From Streptomyces sp. Je 1-332 (GTDB taxonomy: Bacteria > Actinomycetota > Actinomycetes > Streptomycetales > Streptomycetaceae): 64,000 nucleotides of DNA. The first letter of the stretch is position 1. The number at the start of each line of letters is the position of its first letter. The translations under genes and the position numbers were made by a program. Location of the stretch: assembly GCF_040730185.1 (NCBI RefSeq), contig NZ_CP160402.1, positions 1,922,001 through 1,986,000 of the forward strand. The letters are read 5' to 3'. The notes beneath the pieces are model-generated. The model worked only from the letters and a program-made list of their open reading frames with translations, did not search any database and had not been told where the DNA came from. Positions 26,912-35,935 of the stretch are shown here, piece by piece.

Positions 26912-28434
26912 GTGAGCGCCGCTCCTAGCGCCACGAAGGCGCAGATCAGTACGAAGAGGATGGCCAGCAGCGGCCAGACGAACCGCAGGTATTTGTCGTA
27001 GCCGACCTTCGCGAGCGCGACGCCGCCGATGGTCACGGCGGTCGTCGGCACCCAGAGGTTCATCCAGCCGCTCGCCGCCTGCCAGGCCGTGACGACGACG
27101 GAGCGTGAGACCCCGGCGAAGTCGGCGAGCGGGGCGAGGATCGGCATGGCGAGGGTCGCGTGGCCGGAGGTGGACGGGATGAGGAAGGCCAGCGGCAGGT
27201 TCACGACGAAGACGATGATCGCGAAGAGGCCGGAGGACGTGCCCTTCACCACGCCCTCGATGGAGTGCAGGACGGTGTCCGTGACCTTCGAGTTGTTCAT
27301 GATCACCGTGACCCCGCGCGCGAGGACGATGACGAGGGCGGGTGAGATGAAGTCGGCCGCGCCCTGGGTGATCGTGGAGCTGAGCTGCTGCTCGCCCATG
27401 CGTGCCACGCACCCGACGAGCACCGCCGCGCAGAGGAAGAGCGCCGCCAACTGCGGGAAGGACCAGCCGAGTTCGAAGCCGTACGGCTTCGCGTCCGCGT
27501 CGCCGGTGAGCGCGCTCGACCAGGGCACCACCGAGAAGATCATGAAGGCGAAGACGAGCGCGACCAGGACGAGCACGGCCTTGTGCAGCCGCGTCAGCTC
27601 CGGCACCTCGCCCGCGTCGGCGGCGGTCTGCTCACGGTCACCGGGCAGGAAGCCGGAGAGGGAGCGTTCGGGGTTCTTCCGTACGCGCTTCGCGTAGCGG
27701 ATGACGTAGGCGATGGTGACCGCGGTCAGGACGATCCACATCGCGAACCGCAGCACGATGCCGTCGCCCAGTGAGATGTCCGCCGCGGAGGAGGCGACTC
27801 CGGTCGCGAACGGGTTGACGGTCGAGCAGAGCACGCCGACCCCGGCGCCCAGGATGATCGCGCCGACCGCGACCATCCGGTCGTAGCCGAGCGCGAGCAT
27901 CAGCGGCACGATCAGGCCGTAGAAGCCGAGCGTCTCCTCCGCGAATCCCTCGACCGTGCCGAGGACGGAGAAGACGAGCATCACGCCCGCGATCAGCATC
28001 GCGCCGCGCTCGCGCAGCCGGTGGGCGAGGCGGCCGATGCCGCGGTCGAGGGCGCCGGTGGCGAAGACGACGGTGATGAACGCGCCGATGGCGAGCACGA
28101 ACAGGAACACACCCGCGCTGCCGTACAGCTCGCCTGCCAGGTCGGGCCCGACGACGCCTGACTTCTCGTCCTGGATGCCGTACAGGCCGTTGACCGGGGC
28201 CAGGAAGAGGTCGTTGAGGCGGTCGACGAACGTCTGACCGGAGTCGACGCGGTGGTAGCTGCCCTGGACGGGGGCGCCCTTGTCGTTGCGGTCGTAGGCG
28301 CCGGAGGGGATGAGGAAGGCGAGCAGCCAGACGGCCACGGTGACGATCGCGAGGATGGTCAGCGCACTGGGGAAGGTGAACTTGCCTTTGCGCCGCGGCT
28401 CTTCGGTGCCGGGGTCGGTCGCGGTGGTGCTCAT
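26908..28434 (-). CDS. YfcC-family carrier (C4-dicarboxylate/arginine-ornithine type)
   Basis: A 508-residue polytopic membrane protein with about 12 helices. The start TFPSALTILAIVTVAVWLLAFLIPSG is typical for the YfcC family, as are EGFAEETLGFYGLIVPL, CSTVNPFATGVAS and the C-terminal FLIPSTSGHATLAMPILAPLADFAG. The family contains carriers for basic amino acids and C4-dicarboxylates; the substrate here is unknown. It overlaps the upstream dipeptidase gene (ATGA at 28431-28434) and the downstream MFS gene, so all three are translated together. Confidence 0.9.
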   Translation of the reverse strand: MSTTATDPGTEEPRRKGKFTFPSALTILAIVTVAVWLLAFLIPSGAYDRNDKGAPVQGSYHRVDSGQTFVDRLNDLFLAPVNGLYGIQDEKSGVVGPDLAGELYGSAGVFLFVLAIGAFITVVFATGALDRGIGRLAHRLRERGAMLIAGVMLVFSVLGTVEGFAEETLGFYGLIVPLMLALGYDRMVAVGAIILGAGVGVLCSTVNPFATGVASSAADISLGDGIVLRFAMWIVLTAVTIAYVIRYAKRVRKNPERSLSGFLPGDREQTAADAGEVPELTRLHKAVLVLVALVFAFMIFSVVPWSSALTGDADAKPYGFELGWSFPQLAALFLCAAVLVGCVARMGEQQLSSTITQGAADFISPALVIVLARGVTVIMNNSKVTDTVLHSIEGVVKGTSSGLFAIIVFVVNLPLAFLIPSTSGHATLAMPILAPLADFAGVSRSVVVTAWQAASGWMNLWVPTTAVTIGGVALAKVGYDKYLRFVWPLLAILFVLICAFVALGAALT

Positions 28435-29822
28435 GCGCGGCTCTGCGCGGCACTGTCAGGGCCGGAACCGGAGTCTGCGTCCGACCCGCCGAAGTCGGCG
28501 GCGTACTCGCGCACGAAGGCCGCCATGGCGACGACCGTGTTGCGCAGCTCGGAGAAGAGGACGCGTTCGTTCGGGGCGTGCAGATTGCACATGCTGTCCT
28601 GGGCCCCGAAGAGCAGGACCTCGGCGCCGGGCGCCGCCTTCGCGAGACCGTTGACCAGCGGGATCGAGCCGCCGGTCGCCACGAACGAGGCGTCCTCGCC
28701 CCAGGCCTCCTTCAGCGCGGCGCGGGCCGCGCGGTAGGCGGGTCCGCCGGTGGCGGCCTCGTAACCGGGGCCTGTGTCGCCGGGCGTGACGGTGAGGGGG
28801 ACGCCGAAGGGCCTGAGCGAGCGCAGGTGGTCGACCAGCTTTCCCTGCGCCTCCTCCGGGTCCTGACGGGGGTGGAAGCGGAGGTTCAACTTGGCGCGCG
28901 CGTACGGCACGACCGCCGACGCCGCGTGCTCGACGGTGGGCGCGTCCAGGCCGATGACGGTGATCGCGGGGCCGCTCCACAGCCGCTCGCCGAGGCTGCC
29001 GCTGCCGATGAGCGGCGTCCCGTCCACCACCCCGGCCAGCTCGCGGAACTCGTCCTCGGTGTAGCTCGTGCCGGTCCAGTCCTCGCGCCGAAGGCCCTCC
29101 ACGGCCACGTCGCCGTGGACGTCGTGGAGCGTGGCAAGGGCTTTGAGGAGTACGAGCAGCGCGTCGGGCGCCGCACCCCCGAACTCCCCGCTGTGGCGCG
29201 GCTCGTCGAGGGTGCGCACCTCCACGACCACTTCGGACGCGCCGCGCAGGGCGGTGGTGAGGGTGGGGGTGCCCGGCCGGAGGTTTCCGAGGTCGGCGAC
29301 CACCATGGCATCGCAGGCGAACCGCTCCGGGTCGGTGGGCGGATAGTCGTCGAAGGCGCTGCCGTACTCCTCCTGCCCCTCGATGACGATCTTGATCCCG
29401 ACGGGCGGACGGCCGCCGTAGGTCCGCAGCATCCCCAGGTGCGCGATCACGTTGGACTTGTCGTCGGCGATGCCGCGGGCGCGCAGGCCCCCCTCGATCG
29501 GGGTCGGCTCGAAGGGGGGTGACTTCCACAGGCTCTCGTCGCCGGGGGGCTGGACGTCGTAGTGGCCGTAGAGCAGCACCGTCGGGGCGTCGGGAGCCGG
29601 GGGCGGGATCGCCCCGTAGATCACGGGCGCGGTGTCCGGCAGGTCGAGCCGCTCGACGCTCGGCACGCCCGCTTCCCGCAGCAGCTCGACGAGCAGATCG
29701 TGCGCCTCGTGCACCGGTGCCGCCGGGAAGCCCGGGAAGGCGATCGACGGGATCGCCGCGAGCCGTTCGAGGTCGGCGCGCAACGCATCCATCAGGTCAT
29801 CGACGGTGGCTTCGAGCTTCAT
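28431..29822 (-). CDS. M20-family dipeptidase
   Basis: Zinc-dependent cytoplasmic dipeptidase of 463 residues. The metal ligands and catalytic residues are in LLYGHYDVQPPG, ARGIADDKSNVIAHL and VIEGQEEYGSAFDDY, and the C-terminal LFGAQDSMCNLHAPNERVLF supplies the last His. The lid domain sits between. Length is normal for M20 dipeptidases. ATG 29822 starts the family's amphipathic helix; GAGGGG is upstream. It is the first gene of the operon with the YfcC carrier, MFS carrier and prolyl aminopeptidase, consistent with uptake and breakdown of small peptides. Confidence 0.92.
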   Translation of the reverse strand: MKLEATVDDLMDALRADLERLAAIPSIAFPGFPAAPVHEAHDLLVELLREAGVPSVERLDLPDTAPVIYGAIPPPAPDAPTVLLYGHYDVQPPGDESLWKSPPFEPTPIEGGLRARGIADDKSNVIAHLGMLRTYGGRPPVGIKIVIEGQEEYGSAFDDYPPTDPERFACDAMVVADLGNLRPGTPTLTTALRGASEVVVEVRTLDEPRHSGEFGGAAPDALLVLLKALATLHDVHGDVAVEGLRREDWTGTSYTEDEFRELAGVVDGTPLIGSGSLGERLWSGPAITVIGLDAPTVEHAASAVVPYARAKLNLRFHPRQDPEEAQGKLVDHLRSLRPFGVPLTVTPGDTGPGYEAATGGPAYRAARAALKEAWGEDASFVATGGSIPLVNGLAKAAPGAEVLLFGAQDSMCNLHAPNERVLFSELRNTVVAMAAFVREYAADFGGSDADSGSGPDSAAQSRA

Positions 29823-29895
29823 GGCGGCACCCCTCGGTCTGCATCCTGCTTTGCGACGAATAGCCCGAATTATCGGACTCCGAGGGGAACGGTTT

Positions 29896-29915
29896 CCGCA
29901 CGGCTCGCCGTGCGG
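29896..29915. promoter_or_regulatory. Inverted repeat between divergent dipeptidase and S4 genes
   Basis: Perfect 8-base arms CCGCACGG/CCGTGCGG with a four-base loop, midway between the two start codons. It could be an operator for either gene or a hairpin in the dipeptidase leader. Confidence 0.4.
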
Positions 29916-29988
29916 GAGGGGTTGCCGCACTGCTGCCGCATCGCGCTCGCCGCATCCCGGCCCCCGGCCCACGCCGCCGGGCAGGCAC

Positions 29989-29994
29989 TAAAGT
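29989..29994 (+). promoter_or_regulatory. -10 box of a leaderless promoter for the S4 gene
   Basis: TAAAGT ends six bases before the ATG at 30001, so transcription would begin at the start codon itself. No clear -35 hexamer is visible at the expected distance. Confidence 0.5.
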
Positions 29995-30000
29995 CGGGGT

Positions 30001-30423
30001 ATGGCTACGGAGACTTCAGGCGGTGGCGGGAGTGCGGGAGGTGTCGCGGGCGGGGCTTCCGTGCGCGTCGACGCCTGGATCTGGGCCGTACGTCTGGTGA
30101 AGACCCGCCCCATGGGCGCCGCGGCCTGCAAGGGCGGCCATGTGCGGGTCAACGGCGAGCGGGTGAAGCCCGCTTACGGCGTGCACGTCGGCGACGAGGT
30201 ACGTCTGCGGCATGCCGACGGCCATGAACGCGTCGTCGTCGTCAAACGCCTGATCCGCAAGCGCGTCGGCCCACCGGTGGCCGTCGAGTGCTACGTCGAC
30301 AACAGCCCTCCCCCGCCGCCCCGCGAGGCCGTGGCCCCCGCCGGCGTACGGGACCGGGGAACGGGACGTCCCACCAAGCGCGACCGCCGGGAGATGGAAC
30401 GGCTGCGCGGCTTCGAGGGCTGA
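30001..30423 (+). CDS. S4-domain RNA-binding protein (Hsp15-like)
   Basis: A 140-residue protein. The S4 domain covers about residues 20-85: RVDAWIWAVRLVKTRPMG, then CKGGHVRVNGERVKPAYGVHVGDEV. In Hsp15 this domain binds stalled 50S subunits with attached peptidyl-tRNA; the actinobacterial homologue is assumed similar but untested. The N-terminal 20 residues are Gly-rich; the C-terminal tail is rich in Pro, then Arg/Lys (RPTKRDRREMERLRGF), a typical RNA-contacting tail. A leaderless start is likely. Confidence 0.88.
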   Translation: MATETSGGGGSAGGVAGGASVRVDAWIWAVRLVKTRPMGAAACKGGHVRVNGERVKPAYGVHVGDEVRLRHADGHERVVVVKRLIRKRVGPPVAVECYVDNSPPPPPREAVAPAGVRDRGTGRPTKRDRREMERLRGFEG

Positions 30424-30484
30424 GCCCTCCCCGTTCCGACGCCCCGCCCCGTTCCGACACCCGGCGCGGGTCGCGTACGCCGCT

Positions 30485-30524
30485 TCTCACTCCCCGCCTC
30501 TCACTCCCCGCTTCTCACTCCCCC
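30485..30524. repeat. 14-base tandem repeat, 3 copies, at the end of the DoxX gene
   Basis: TCTCACTCCCCGC(C/T) repeated at 30485, 30499 and 30513. The stop codon of the DoxX gene lies within it and each unit would encode the same last residues (GVRSGE) and a stop, so slippage leaves the C terminus unchanged. Confidence 0.75.
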
Positions 30525-30962
30525 GCGTCGCACGAGGAGACGCACGAGCTCCGTCGTCTGCCCGCGCCGGGCCCAGGCGATCCACGCGAGCGGCAGGATC
30601 AGGATGAGCGGCGTGGCGGCGTTCTCCCCGCCGAGCGCGGTAACGCTCGCGATGAACGCGCCGATCATCAGCCCGATGAGGGCCGTCGCGCCGACGGAGC
30701 CGAGCAGCGGAACCAGCAGCGCGATCCCGCCGAGCACCTCCAGCGCGCCGATCGTGTACATCCCCGGATCGCCCCATCCGAGCTTCTCGAAGACCTCGAC
30801 CGCCGAGGAGTGCGCGACCAGCTTCGGCGCCCCGCTCGCGATGACGAAGAACAGGGCCAGCATCACCTGGACCGTGCGCAGCGCGATACGGACGGAGCGG
30901 CGGCCGGTGGTGGCGGGGGCGCCCGTGGTGGCGGTGGGGATGGTGGAGGCGGCCGTGGTCAT
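30501..30962 (-). CDS. DoxX-family membrane protein
   Basis: A 153-residue protein with four membrane helices: VQVMLALFFVIASGAPKLV, YTIGALEVLGGIALLVPLLG, ATALIGLMIGAFIASVTAL and LILILPLAWIAWAR. This is the DoxX/DoxD fold; some members form redox complexes with SseA and SodA in actinobacteria, most are uncharacterised. ATG 30962 has GAGGAG seven bases upstream. The C terminus is encoded by a small tandem repeat. Confidence 0.85.
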   Translation of the reverse strand: MTTAASTIPTATTGAPATTGRRSVRIALRTVQVMLALFFVIASGAPKLVAHSSAVEVFEKLGWGDPGMYTIGALEVLGGIALLVPLLGSVGATALIGLMIGAFIASVTALGGENAATPLILILPLAWIAWARRGQTTELVRLLVRRGGVRSGE

Positions 30963-31104
30963 GGTGATCTCCTCGGTGAGCAGGGGCTGTTGTGCTGTCA
31001 CCGTGATAGACCGGAGCGCCCCGCGGAACTCATCGCCGGTCAGCGAGCCATCTCCGCACAGCGCCTCGCCGGCCGGCGAGCCGCCTCCGCACAGCGCCAC
31101 CCAC

Positions 31105-31809
31105 TCAGCGGACCGGCACGGCCCGCACCCATATCCCGTCCTCCGTCAGGTACTTGTCGACCCTGAGCCCCGCCTCCTCAAGCGCGCTCTCGAACTGCTC
31201 CTTCGTGAGCGGCCGGGCGCGGAAGGTCTGGGTCCATACGGCGTCCGGGAAGACGTACTGCGCGTGCACCTCGTTCACCCCGTCACCCACCGGCTTCGCC
31301 GACACGATCCGCACCGTGTAACCGCCCGGATCGACGCGCTCCCTCGGCAAGTTCGTGTGGTAGTCGGCGCCCTCCCGCTGGATCAGCACACAGCCGTCGT
31401 CCGTCACATGGCTCCGGCAGGCCCGCAGCATCCCGCGCCGGACCGCCAGGTCGCCGGTGTGCACGAGGAACGACGCGAGCGTCACCACCTCGAACCGCTC
31501 CCCCAGGTCGAGCTCCTCGATCGGACTCCGGATCGTGCGCACCCTCCCGTCGAGCGCGGCCACCTTCTCCAGCATCTCGGCGGACTCGTCCACCGCCGTG
31601 ACCCTGAAGCCCCGCTCCAGGAGGGGGCGCGTCACCCGCCCCGCGCCGCTGCCCAGCTCCAGAATGTGCGCGCCGGCCGGCACCGCACCGGCGATGACAT
31701 CGGGCTCGTCCCCGGCGGACAGGCGCGCGTACAGCTCCACCGCGCAGCCGTCCGGCGTGATCGCTCCGGGGCCCGTCCCCTCGTATCCCTCACGCATCTC
31801 GACCTTCAT
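31105..31809 (-). CDS. Class I SAM-dependent methyltransferase, substrate unknown
   Basis: A 234-residue cytoplasmic protein. Motif I is HILELGSGAGRVTRPLLERG, then VTAVDESAEMLE as motif post-I, FEVVTLASFLVH and the DGCVLIQREGAD strand. The C-terminal part (FRARPLTKEQFESALEEAGL) has the usual lid. ATG 31809 follows GAGGGGG; ATG 31797 (MREGYEG) is a possible alternative. Upstream of the DoxX gene on the same strand, separated by 142 bases with no clear terminator. Confidence 0.87.
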   Translation of the reverse strand: MKVEMREGYEGTGPGAITPDGCAVELYARLSAGDEPDVIAGAVPAGAHILELGSGAGRVTRPLLERGFRVTAVDESAEMLEKVAALDGRVRTIRSPIEELDLGERFEVVTLASFLVHTGDLAVRRGMLRACRSHVTDDGCVLIQREGADYHTNLPRERVDPGGYTVRIVSAKPVGDGVNEVHAQYVFPDAVWTQTFRARPLTKEQFESALEEAGLRVDKYLTEDGIWVRAVPVR

Positions 31810-31866
31810 GCCCCCTCAACGAAGCGCTCCGCGGGCCCGTTCCCACCTCTCCTGCGGCCCCACGGT

Positions 31867-32886
31867 CTACAGCGGAAACCAGCCATGCCCCCCGTACCAG
31901 TGACCGCCCGCCCGCAGATGGTCGCCCACGGCCCGCTCCACCCTTGTGCGCCTTGGCAGTTCGGCCACGGGGAGGTCCTGGTCACCGAAGACGAAGGCGA
32001 CGGGGGTGGTGTCGTCCGGCTCCTGCTCGTATCCGGCCGCCGGGCGGAAGCGCTCCTGGAAGCGGACGATGTTCGAGTCCGACGGCAGGTACTGCTTCAG
32101 CTGTGGGTCGAGCAGCCAGGAGTGGCACACGGCTGTCTCATATCGTTCCTCCGGGAAGTGCCGCGCGAAGAACTCCCGCGCCTGGGCCATCGACCGGTCG
32201 CAGGCTTCCGGGGACAGCGGCCCCCGGAAGTCGGTGATGTGGAGGTTCAGACAGGCATCGCCCCGGCCCGCGGAATGCCCCGCCGCCGCCACCGCCCCGC
32301 CCATCCGCTCTCCCAGGACGGCGCGCTGGAACTGCAGCCGGCCCAGCTGGTAGAGCTCGCCCCGGAAGTGCAGGGAGTTCCACTCCGGATGCAGCAGCCC
32401 GGGACCACCGCGCGCCCGGCGGTGCACCGCCATGTGCCGGCCGAGGTCCGCGAGCGTACGCCGTGAGATGTCGTCCGGGATGCCGCGGCTCCGGTGATAG
32501 GCGCGTACGTACGGCAGCGACGCCAGGAACACGTAGACGTGGAAGAAGGCCCCAAGCCCGCCCAACTCGGCGGGCAGTGGCGGGTATTGCGGGCCCGCCC
32601 CCGCCTTCCCCATGTCCCGCACCGTCCCGTCGACGCCGCGGTCGAGCAGCCATCGCGCCCCCGAGTCGCCCGCCAGCCGGCCGCGCAGGGCCACCAGGTC
32701 GTTGATGTCCTCGTGCGGCACGGCCAGGTCGAGAAGCACGTCCGGCAGCTCGTCGGCCGGGGGCAGCACCGCCTCGGCCCGCGGCTCCGGCGCCTCCTCA
32801 AGATCCTTCAGCCACGCGGCGAGGCGCTCGTCCTTCCTCGCCCGGTTCCTCAGTACGTCCAGCACAGTCCCGTCCCCGATCGACAC
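31867..32886 (-). CDS. Acyltransferase-like protein with NAT_N and GNAT_C type domains
   Basis: A 339-residue soluble protein similar to those annotated as acyltransferase-domain proteins in actinomycetes. The C-terminal half carries LNLHITDFRGPLSPEACDRSM, REFFARHFPEERYETAVCHSWLLDPQL and SDSNIVRFQERF, which I assign to the GNAT_C family from memory. The N-terminal half (WLKDLEEA to GGLGAFFHVYVFLASL) would be the matching NAT_N. No acetyl-CoA pyrophosphate loop of standard GNATs (Q/RxxGxG/A) is evident, so the reaction is unknown. Confidence 0.6.
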   Translation of the reverse strand: MSIGDGTVLDVLRNRARKDERLAAWLKDLEEAPEPRAEAVLPPADELPDVLLDLAVPHEDINDLVALRGRLAGDSGARWLLDRGVDGTVRDMGKAGAGPQYPPLPAELGGLGAFFHVYVFLASLPYVRAYHRSRGIPDDISRRTLADLGRHMAVHRRARGGPGLLHPEWNSLHFRGELYQLGRLQFQRAVLGERMGGAVAAAGHSAGRGDACLNLHITDFRGPLSPEACDRSMAQAREFFARHFPEERYETAVCHSWLLDPQLKQYLPSDSNIVRFQERFRPAAGYEQEPDDTTPVAFVFGDQDLPVAELPRRTRVERAVGDHLRAGGHWYGGHGWFPL

Positions 32887-32953
32887 TCTTACGATCTTGA
32901 ACCCTCCGGCCCTTCCGGTCCACCGCCCACGGGTGGATCCTGGAAGGTGGGAG

Positions 32954-33009
32954 AGCCCGGCAGCCCGGCAGCCCGGCAGCCCGGCAGCCCGGCAGCCCGG
33001 CAGCCCGGT
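32954..33009. repeat. Tandem repeat, 8-base unit, 7 copies
   Basis: AGCCCGGC repeated seven times without change, about 40 bases upstream of the DUF6343 gene and 70 bases upstream (on the other strand) of the acyltransferase-like gene. The unit length is not a multiple of three and the tract is not coding. Confidence 0.9.
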
Positions 33010-33050
33010 GGAGAGAGCAGAGAGGGCGGCGAGAGAGGAGATGACCTCTC

Positions 33051-33326
33051 ATGTTGCGCACAGGCAGTGAACCGGTGACCGCGCGCAGTCCCCTGCGCAT
33101 GCGCTTGTGGTTCAGCGTGTGGGGCCTGGTCTGGGCCACGTTCGGCACCGTCGCCTTCGCACTCGCGGGACGCCCCGCGTGGGCCGTGGCCTGCGGCGTG
33201 CTGTGGCTGATCGTCACCGCCGACCTGGCGATGATCCTGCGCCACATCCATCAGGGCCCGCACTTCCAGCCGGGCCGCGACATCCCGCCGTACGACCCCC
33301 CGTACAACCCCCCGAGGGCCCGTTAG
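33051..33326 (+). CDS. DUF6343 small membrane protein
   Basis: A 91-residue protein with one hydrophobic hairpin: LWFSVWGLVWATFGTVAFALAG and AWAVACGVLWLIVTADLAMILRHI. The flanks RTGSEPVTARSPLRMR and the tail QGPHFQPGRDIPPYDPPY are typical of this streptomycete family of unknown function. ATG 33051 gives the usual N terminus; a GTG at 33075 is an alternative. An inverted repeat GAGAGG/CCTCTC lies directly before the ATG and would hide the ribosome binding site in a hairpin. Confidence 0.8.
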   Translation: MLRTGSEPVTARSPLRMRLWFSVWGLVWATFGTVAFALAGRPAWAVACGVLWLIVTADLAMILRHIHQGPHFQPGRDIPPYDPPYNPPRAR

Positions 33327-33332
33327 CCCGCC

Positions 33333-33725
33333 TCAGCCCTCGGCGGCGTCGTCCGGGTCGGCGGCGTCGTCGAAGCGTGCCGCCGCCAGATACTCCGGCT
33401 GCGGGTCGAGCGCCGCGGCGAGACGGAAGTGGCGCCGGGCCTGGTCGGGCCGCGCCGCACGTTCGTAGGTGCGGGCGAGTGCGAAGTGGGCGAAGGCGTT
33501 GTCCGGTTCGCGCTCCAGGACGATGCTGAACTCCAGCTCGGCGGCGCGCAGTTGAGCGGCGGCGAAGAAGGCGCGGGCCCGCAGCAGCCGCGCCGCCGTG
33601 TTCTCGGGGTGGGCCGCGATGACCGTGTCGAGCAGCTTCACGGCGCCTCTGGGGTCCCGCGCGGCAAGGAGCTGCTCGGCCGCACGGAAGTCGATGACAT
33701 GAGTCTCCGGGGTAATTTCGGGCAC
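33333..33725 (-). CDS. Tetratricopeptide repeat protein, 130 aa
   Basis: Contains two to three TPR units between about residues 15 and 110: AAEQLLAARDPRGAVKLLDTVIAAHPEN, ARAFFAAAQLRAAELEFSIVLEREPDN and LARTYERAARPDQARRHFRLAAALDPQ (each shown in part by key residues A, L and P at usual spacing). TPR proteins act as scaffolds. GTG 33725 has AGGGAG six bases upstream, which decides the start against the longer frame. Last gene of the likely operon coaE-DUF3592-TPR; an acidic tail DDAADPDDAAEG ends it. Confidence 0.85.
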   Translation of the reverse strand: MPEITPETHVIDFRAAEQLLAARDPRGAVKLLDTVIAAHPENTAARLLRARAFFAAAQLRAAELEFSIVLEREPDNAFAHFALARTYERAARPDQARRHFRLAAALDPQPEYLAAARFDDAADPDDAAEG

Positions 33726-33809
33726 GCGTGACTCCTTCCCTCGCTGTACTGAGTCAACGCCCGCCGCGCCGCCGCCTATTCCACCCGACCCCACCGGGCA
33801 CCCGGAGCC

Positions 33810-34193
33810 TCACAGCGCAAGGACCGTGAGCACGAGACCGAGCGTCAGAACCGCCGCACCCGCCGCCACGAATCCCCGGTCGACGCCCCTGCGCTCATGG
33901 CCGAGGACGACGGTCTCCCGGGGGTCATCACTGTCGTACGCGATGCGCACCCGGTCACCCGCGGCGAGCGGGCGCCTGCTGCTCGGCGGCACCGGCGACA
34001 CCACCTCGACGACACGGCCGTCCCCCGTCTCGAACTGCAGCACGGACCGCTCGGCTCCCGGCGGCACGGCTTTGACCAGGGCCTGCGCCACCTCGCCCGC
34101 GGCCGTGATGCGCCGGGTCTGCCGCAGGCCGTAGGCGCCCGCCAGGAGCGCGACCAGGCCGCCAAGGGCGGTGAGAACCGCCAGTACGACCAC
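33810..34193 (-). CDS. DUF3592-type membrane protein
   Basis: A 127-residue protein with an N-terminal helix (VVVLAVLTALGGLVALLAG), a central soluble part FETGDGRVVEVVSPVPPSS to RVRIAYDSDDPRETVV, which is the DUF3592 beta domain, and a C-terminal helix FVAAGAAVLTLGLVLTVLAL. GTG 34193 has AAGGAGG six to eight bases upstream, partly inside the spacer after the coaE stop; this decides the start. The gene follows coaE by 14 bases and is surely cotranscribed. Function unknown. Confidence 0.82.
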   Translation of the reverse strand: MVVLAVLTALGGLVALLAGAYGLRQTRRITAAGEVAQALVKAVPPGAERSVLQFETGDGRVVEVVSPVPPSSRRPLAAGDRVRIAYDSDDPRETVVLGHERRGVDRGFVAAGAAVLTLGLVLTVLAL

Positions 34194-34207
34194 TCCCCCG
34201 CCTCCTT

Positions 34208-34810
34208 CTAGGCCGCCCGCGCCCGCCGCGTGAGGTCCGCCCACACGGCGGCGACGCGCTGTTCGAGGCCTTCCAGCGGGCCGTCGTTGTCGATCACGAT
34301 GTCGGCGATCTCCAGGCGCTTGACGCGCGTCGCCTGGGCCGCCATCCGCGCACGGGCGTCCTCCTCGCTCATGCCGCGCAGCCGCACGAGACGGTCCAGC
34401 TGGGTCTCGGGGCGCGCGTCGACGACGACCACGAGGTCGTACAGAGGCGCCAGGCCGTTCTCCGCGAGCAACGGCACGTCATGGACGACCACGGCGTCCT
34501 CGGATGCCGCGCCCTCCAGCTCGGCGGAGCGGGCGCCGACGAGGGGGTGGACGATCGAGTTCAGGACGGCCAGCTTCTCGGGGTCGGCGAAGACGATCGA
34601 GCCGAGCCTCGGCCGGTCGAGCGTGCCGTCCGGAGCGAGGACCTCCCGGCCGAAGGCTTCAACGACCTTCGCCAGACCCGGGGTTCCGGGCTCCACGACT
34701 TCCCGCGCGATCTTGTCGGCGTCGATCAGCACGGCTCCGGACGTGACGAGGAGACGCGATACTTCACTCTTGCCGGCGCCGATACCGCCGGTCAGGCCCA
34801 CCTTCAGCAT
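34208..34810 (-). CDS. coaE: Dephospho-CoA kinase
   Basis: Catalyses the last step of coenzyme A synthesis, ATP-dependent 3'-phosphorylation of dephospho-CoA. The 200 residues show the P-loop [17 protein letters not shown], the CoA-site [27 protein letters not shown] and the lid [21 protein letters not shown]. Length is normal for stand-alone CoaE; the C-terminal UPF0157 fusion found in mycobacteria is absent. Transcribed with DUF3592 and TPR genes downstream; 53 bases after the PAC2 gene. Confidence 0.96.
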   Translation of the reverse strand: MLKVGLTGGIGAGKSEVSRLLVTSGAVLIDADKIAREVVEPGTPGLAKVVEAFGREVLAPDGTLDRPRLGSIVFADPEKLAVLNSIVHPLVGARSAELEGAASEDAVVVHDVPLLAENGLAPLYDLVVVVDARPETQLDRLVRLRGMSEEDARARMAAQATRVKRLEIADIVIDNDGPLEGLEQRVAAVWADLTRRARAA

Positions 34811-34863
34811 GACCGGCAGCTTAGGGGTTGGCCTTACTCTCCGCCCCCTGGGCCGGGCATCGT

Positions 34864-35802
34864 TTACGCGTCGCCCTCGCGCTCGGCGAGGAAACGCTCG
34901 AATTCCTGGCCGATCTCGTCGGCCGACGGGATGTCCATGGGCTCCGCCAGCATGTTGCCGCGCGCGTCGGCGCCGGCCGCCGCGTCGTACTGGTGCTCAA
35001 GTCCCTGCACGAGGGAGACCAGTTCCTCGTCCCCCTCCTGGATCTGCCGGTCGATCTCGGTCTGGGTGCGGTGCGCCTCGGTACGCAGGCCGTGCGCGAC
35101 GCTCGGCAGCACGAGGCCCGTCGCGGCGGTGATCGCCTCCAGGACGGTGAGGGCGGCGTCCGGGTACGCGGAGCGCGCGATGTAGTGCGGGACGTGCGCG
35201 GCGACACCGAGCACGTCGTGGCCCGCCTCCAGGAGGCGGTACTCGACGAGCGACGCAGCGCTGCCCGGCACCTGCGCCTCGTCGAAGGGGCTCCGGTGTC
35301 CCGGTACCAGGTCGGTGCGGTTGCCGTGCGGCGTGAGGCCCACGGGGCGGGTGTGCGGCACGCCCATCGGGATGCCGTGGAAGTTCACCGAGAGGCGCAC
35401 GCCGAGCCGCTCCACGATCTGCCCGACCGCCGCCGCGAAGCGCTCCCACTCGATGTCGGGCTCGGGCCCGGAGAGCAGCAGGAAGGGCGCACCCGTGGCG
35501 TCCTGGAGCAGCCGCACGTCGAGCGTGGGCTCCTCGTAGTCGGTCCAGCGGTCGCGCCGGAACGTGAGCAGCGGACGGCGCGCGCGGTAGTCGACGAGCC
35601 GGTCGTGCTCGAAGCGCGCCACCACCTGGCCCGGCAGGCTTTCCGTGAGGCGTTCGACGATCTGATCGCCGGTCTCGCCCGCGTCGATGTAGCCGTCGAA
35701 GTGGTAGAGCATGACCAGTCCGGCCGACTCCTGGGCGAGCGCCATGTCGACGACCGCGAGGCCCTTCGGCTCCCATGCGTACAAACCCTGCGGATCAAGC
35801 AC
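34864..35802 (-). CDS. PAC2-family protein
   Basis: A 312-residue cytoplasmic protein related to proteasome assembly chaperone 2. Family blocks: [56 protein letters not shown] and [15 protein letters not shown], then [18 protein letters not shown]. The C-terminal 80 residues are a charged helical tail. Actinobacteria have proteasomes, which makes an assembly role possible but unproven. GTG 35802 has GAGGAG nine bases upstream; the longer frame upstream is not conserved. The dispersed repeat at 35936 lies just before it. Confidence 0.88.
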   Translation of the reverse strand: MLDPQGLYAWEPKGLAVVDMALAQESAGLVMLYHFDGYIDAGETGDQIVERLTESLPGQVVARFEHDRLVDYRARRPLLTFRRDRWTDYEEPTLDVRLLQDATGAPFLLLSGPEPDIEWERFAAAVGQIVERLGVRLSVNFHGIPMGVPHTRPVGLTPHGNRTDLVPGHRSPFDEAQVPGSAASLVEYRLLEAGHDVLGVAAHVPHYIARSAYPDAALTVLEAITAATGLVLPSVAHGLRTEAHRTQTEIDRQIQEGDEELVSLVQGLEHQYDAAAGADARGNMLAEPMDIPSADEIGQEFERFLAEREGDA

Positions 35803-35935
35803 TGTGACCGCTCCTCGCCCTCTTCGTCGTGACTCGTACAGCAGAACACCCGTCAGCCCAGGGGCATTCCCTGCTTCGCCGCCACCCGGCCTGGTCCATC
35901 GACAAACATCCCGATGACGCCGTAGTGCTCTGAAG

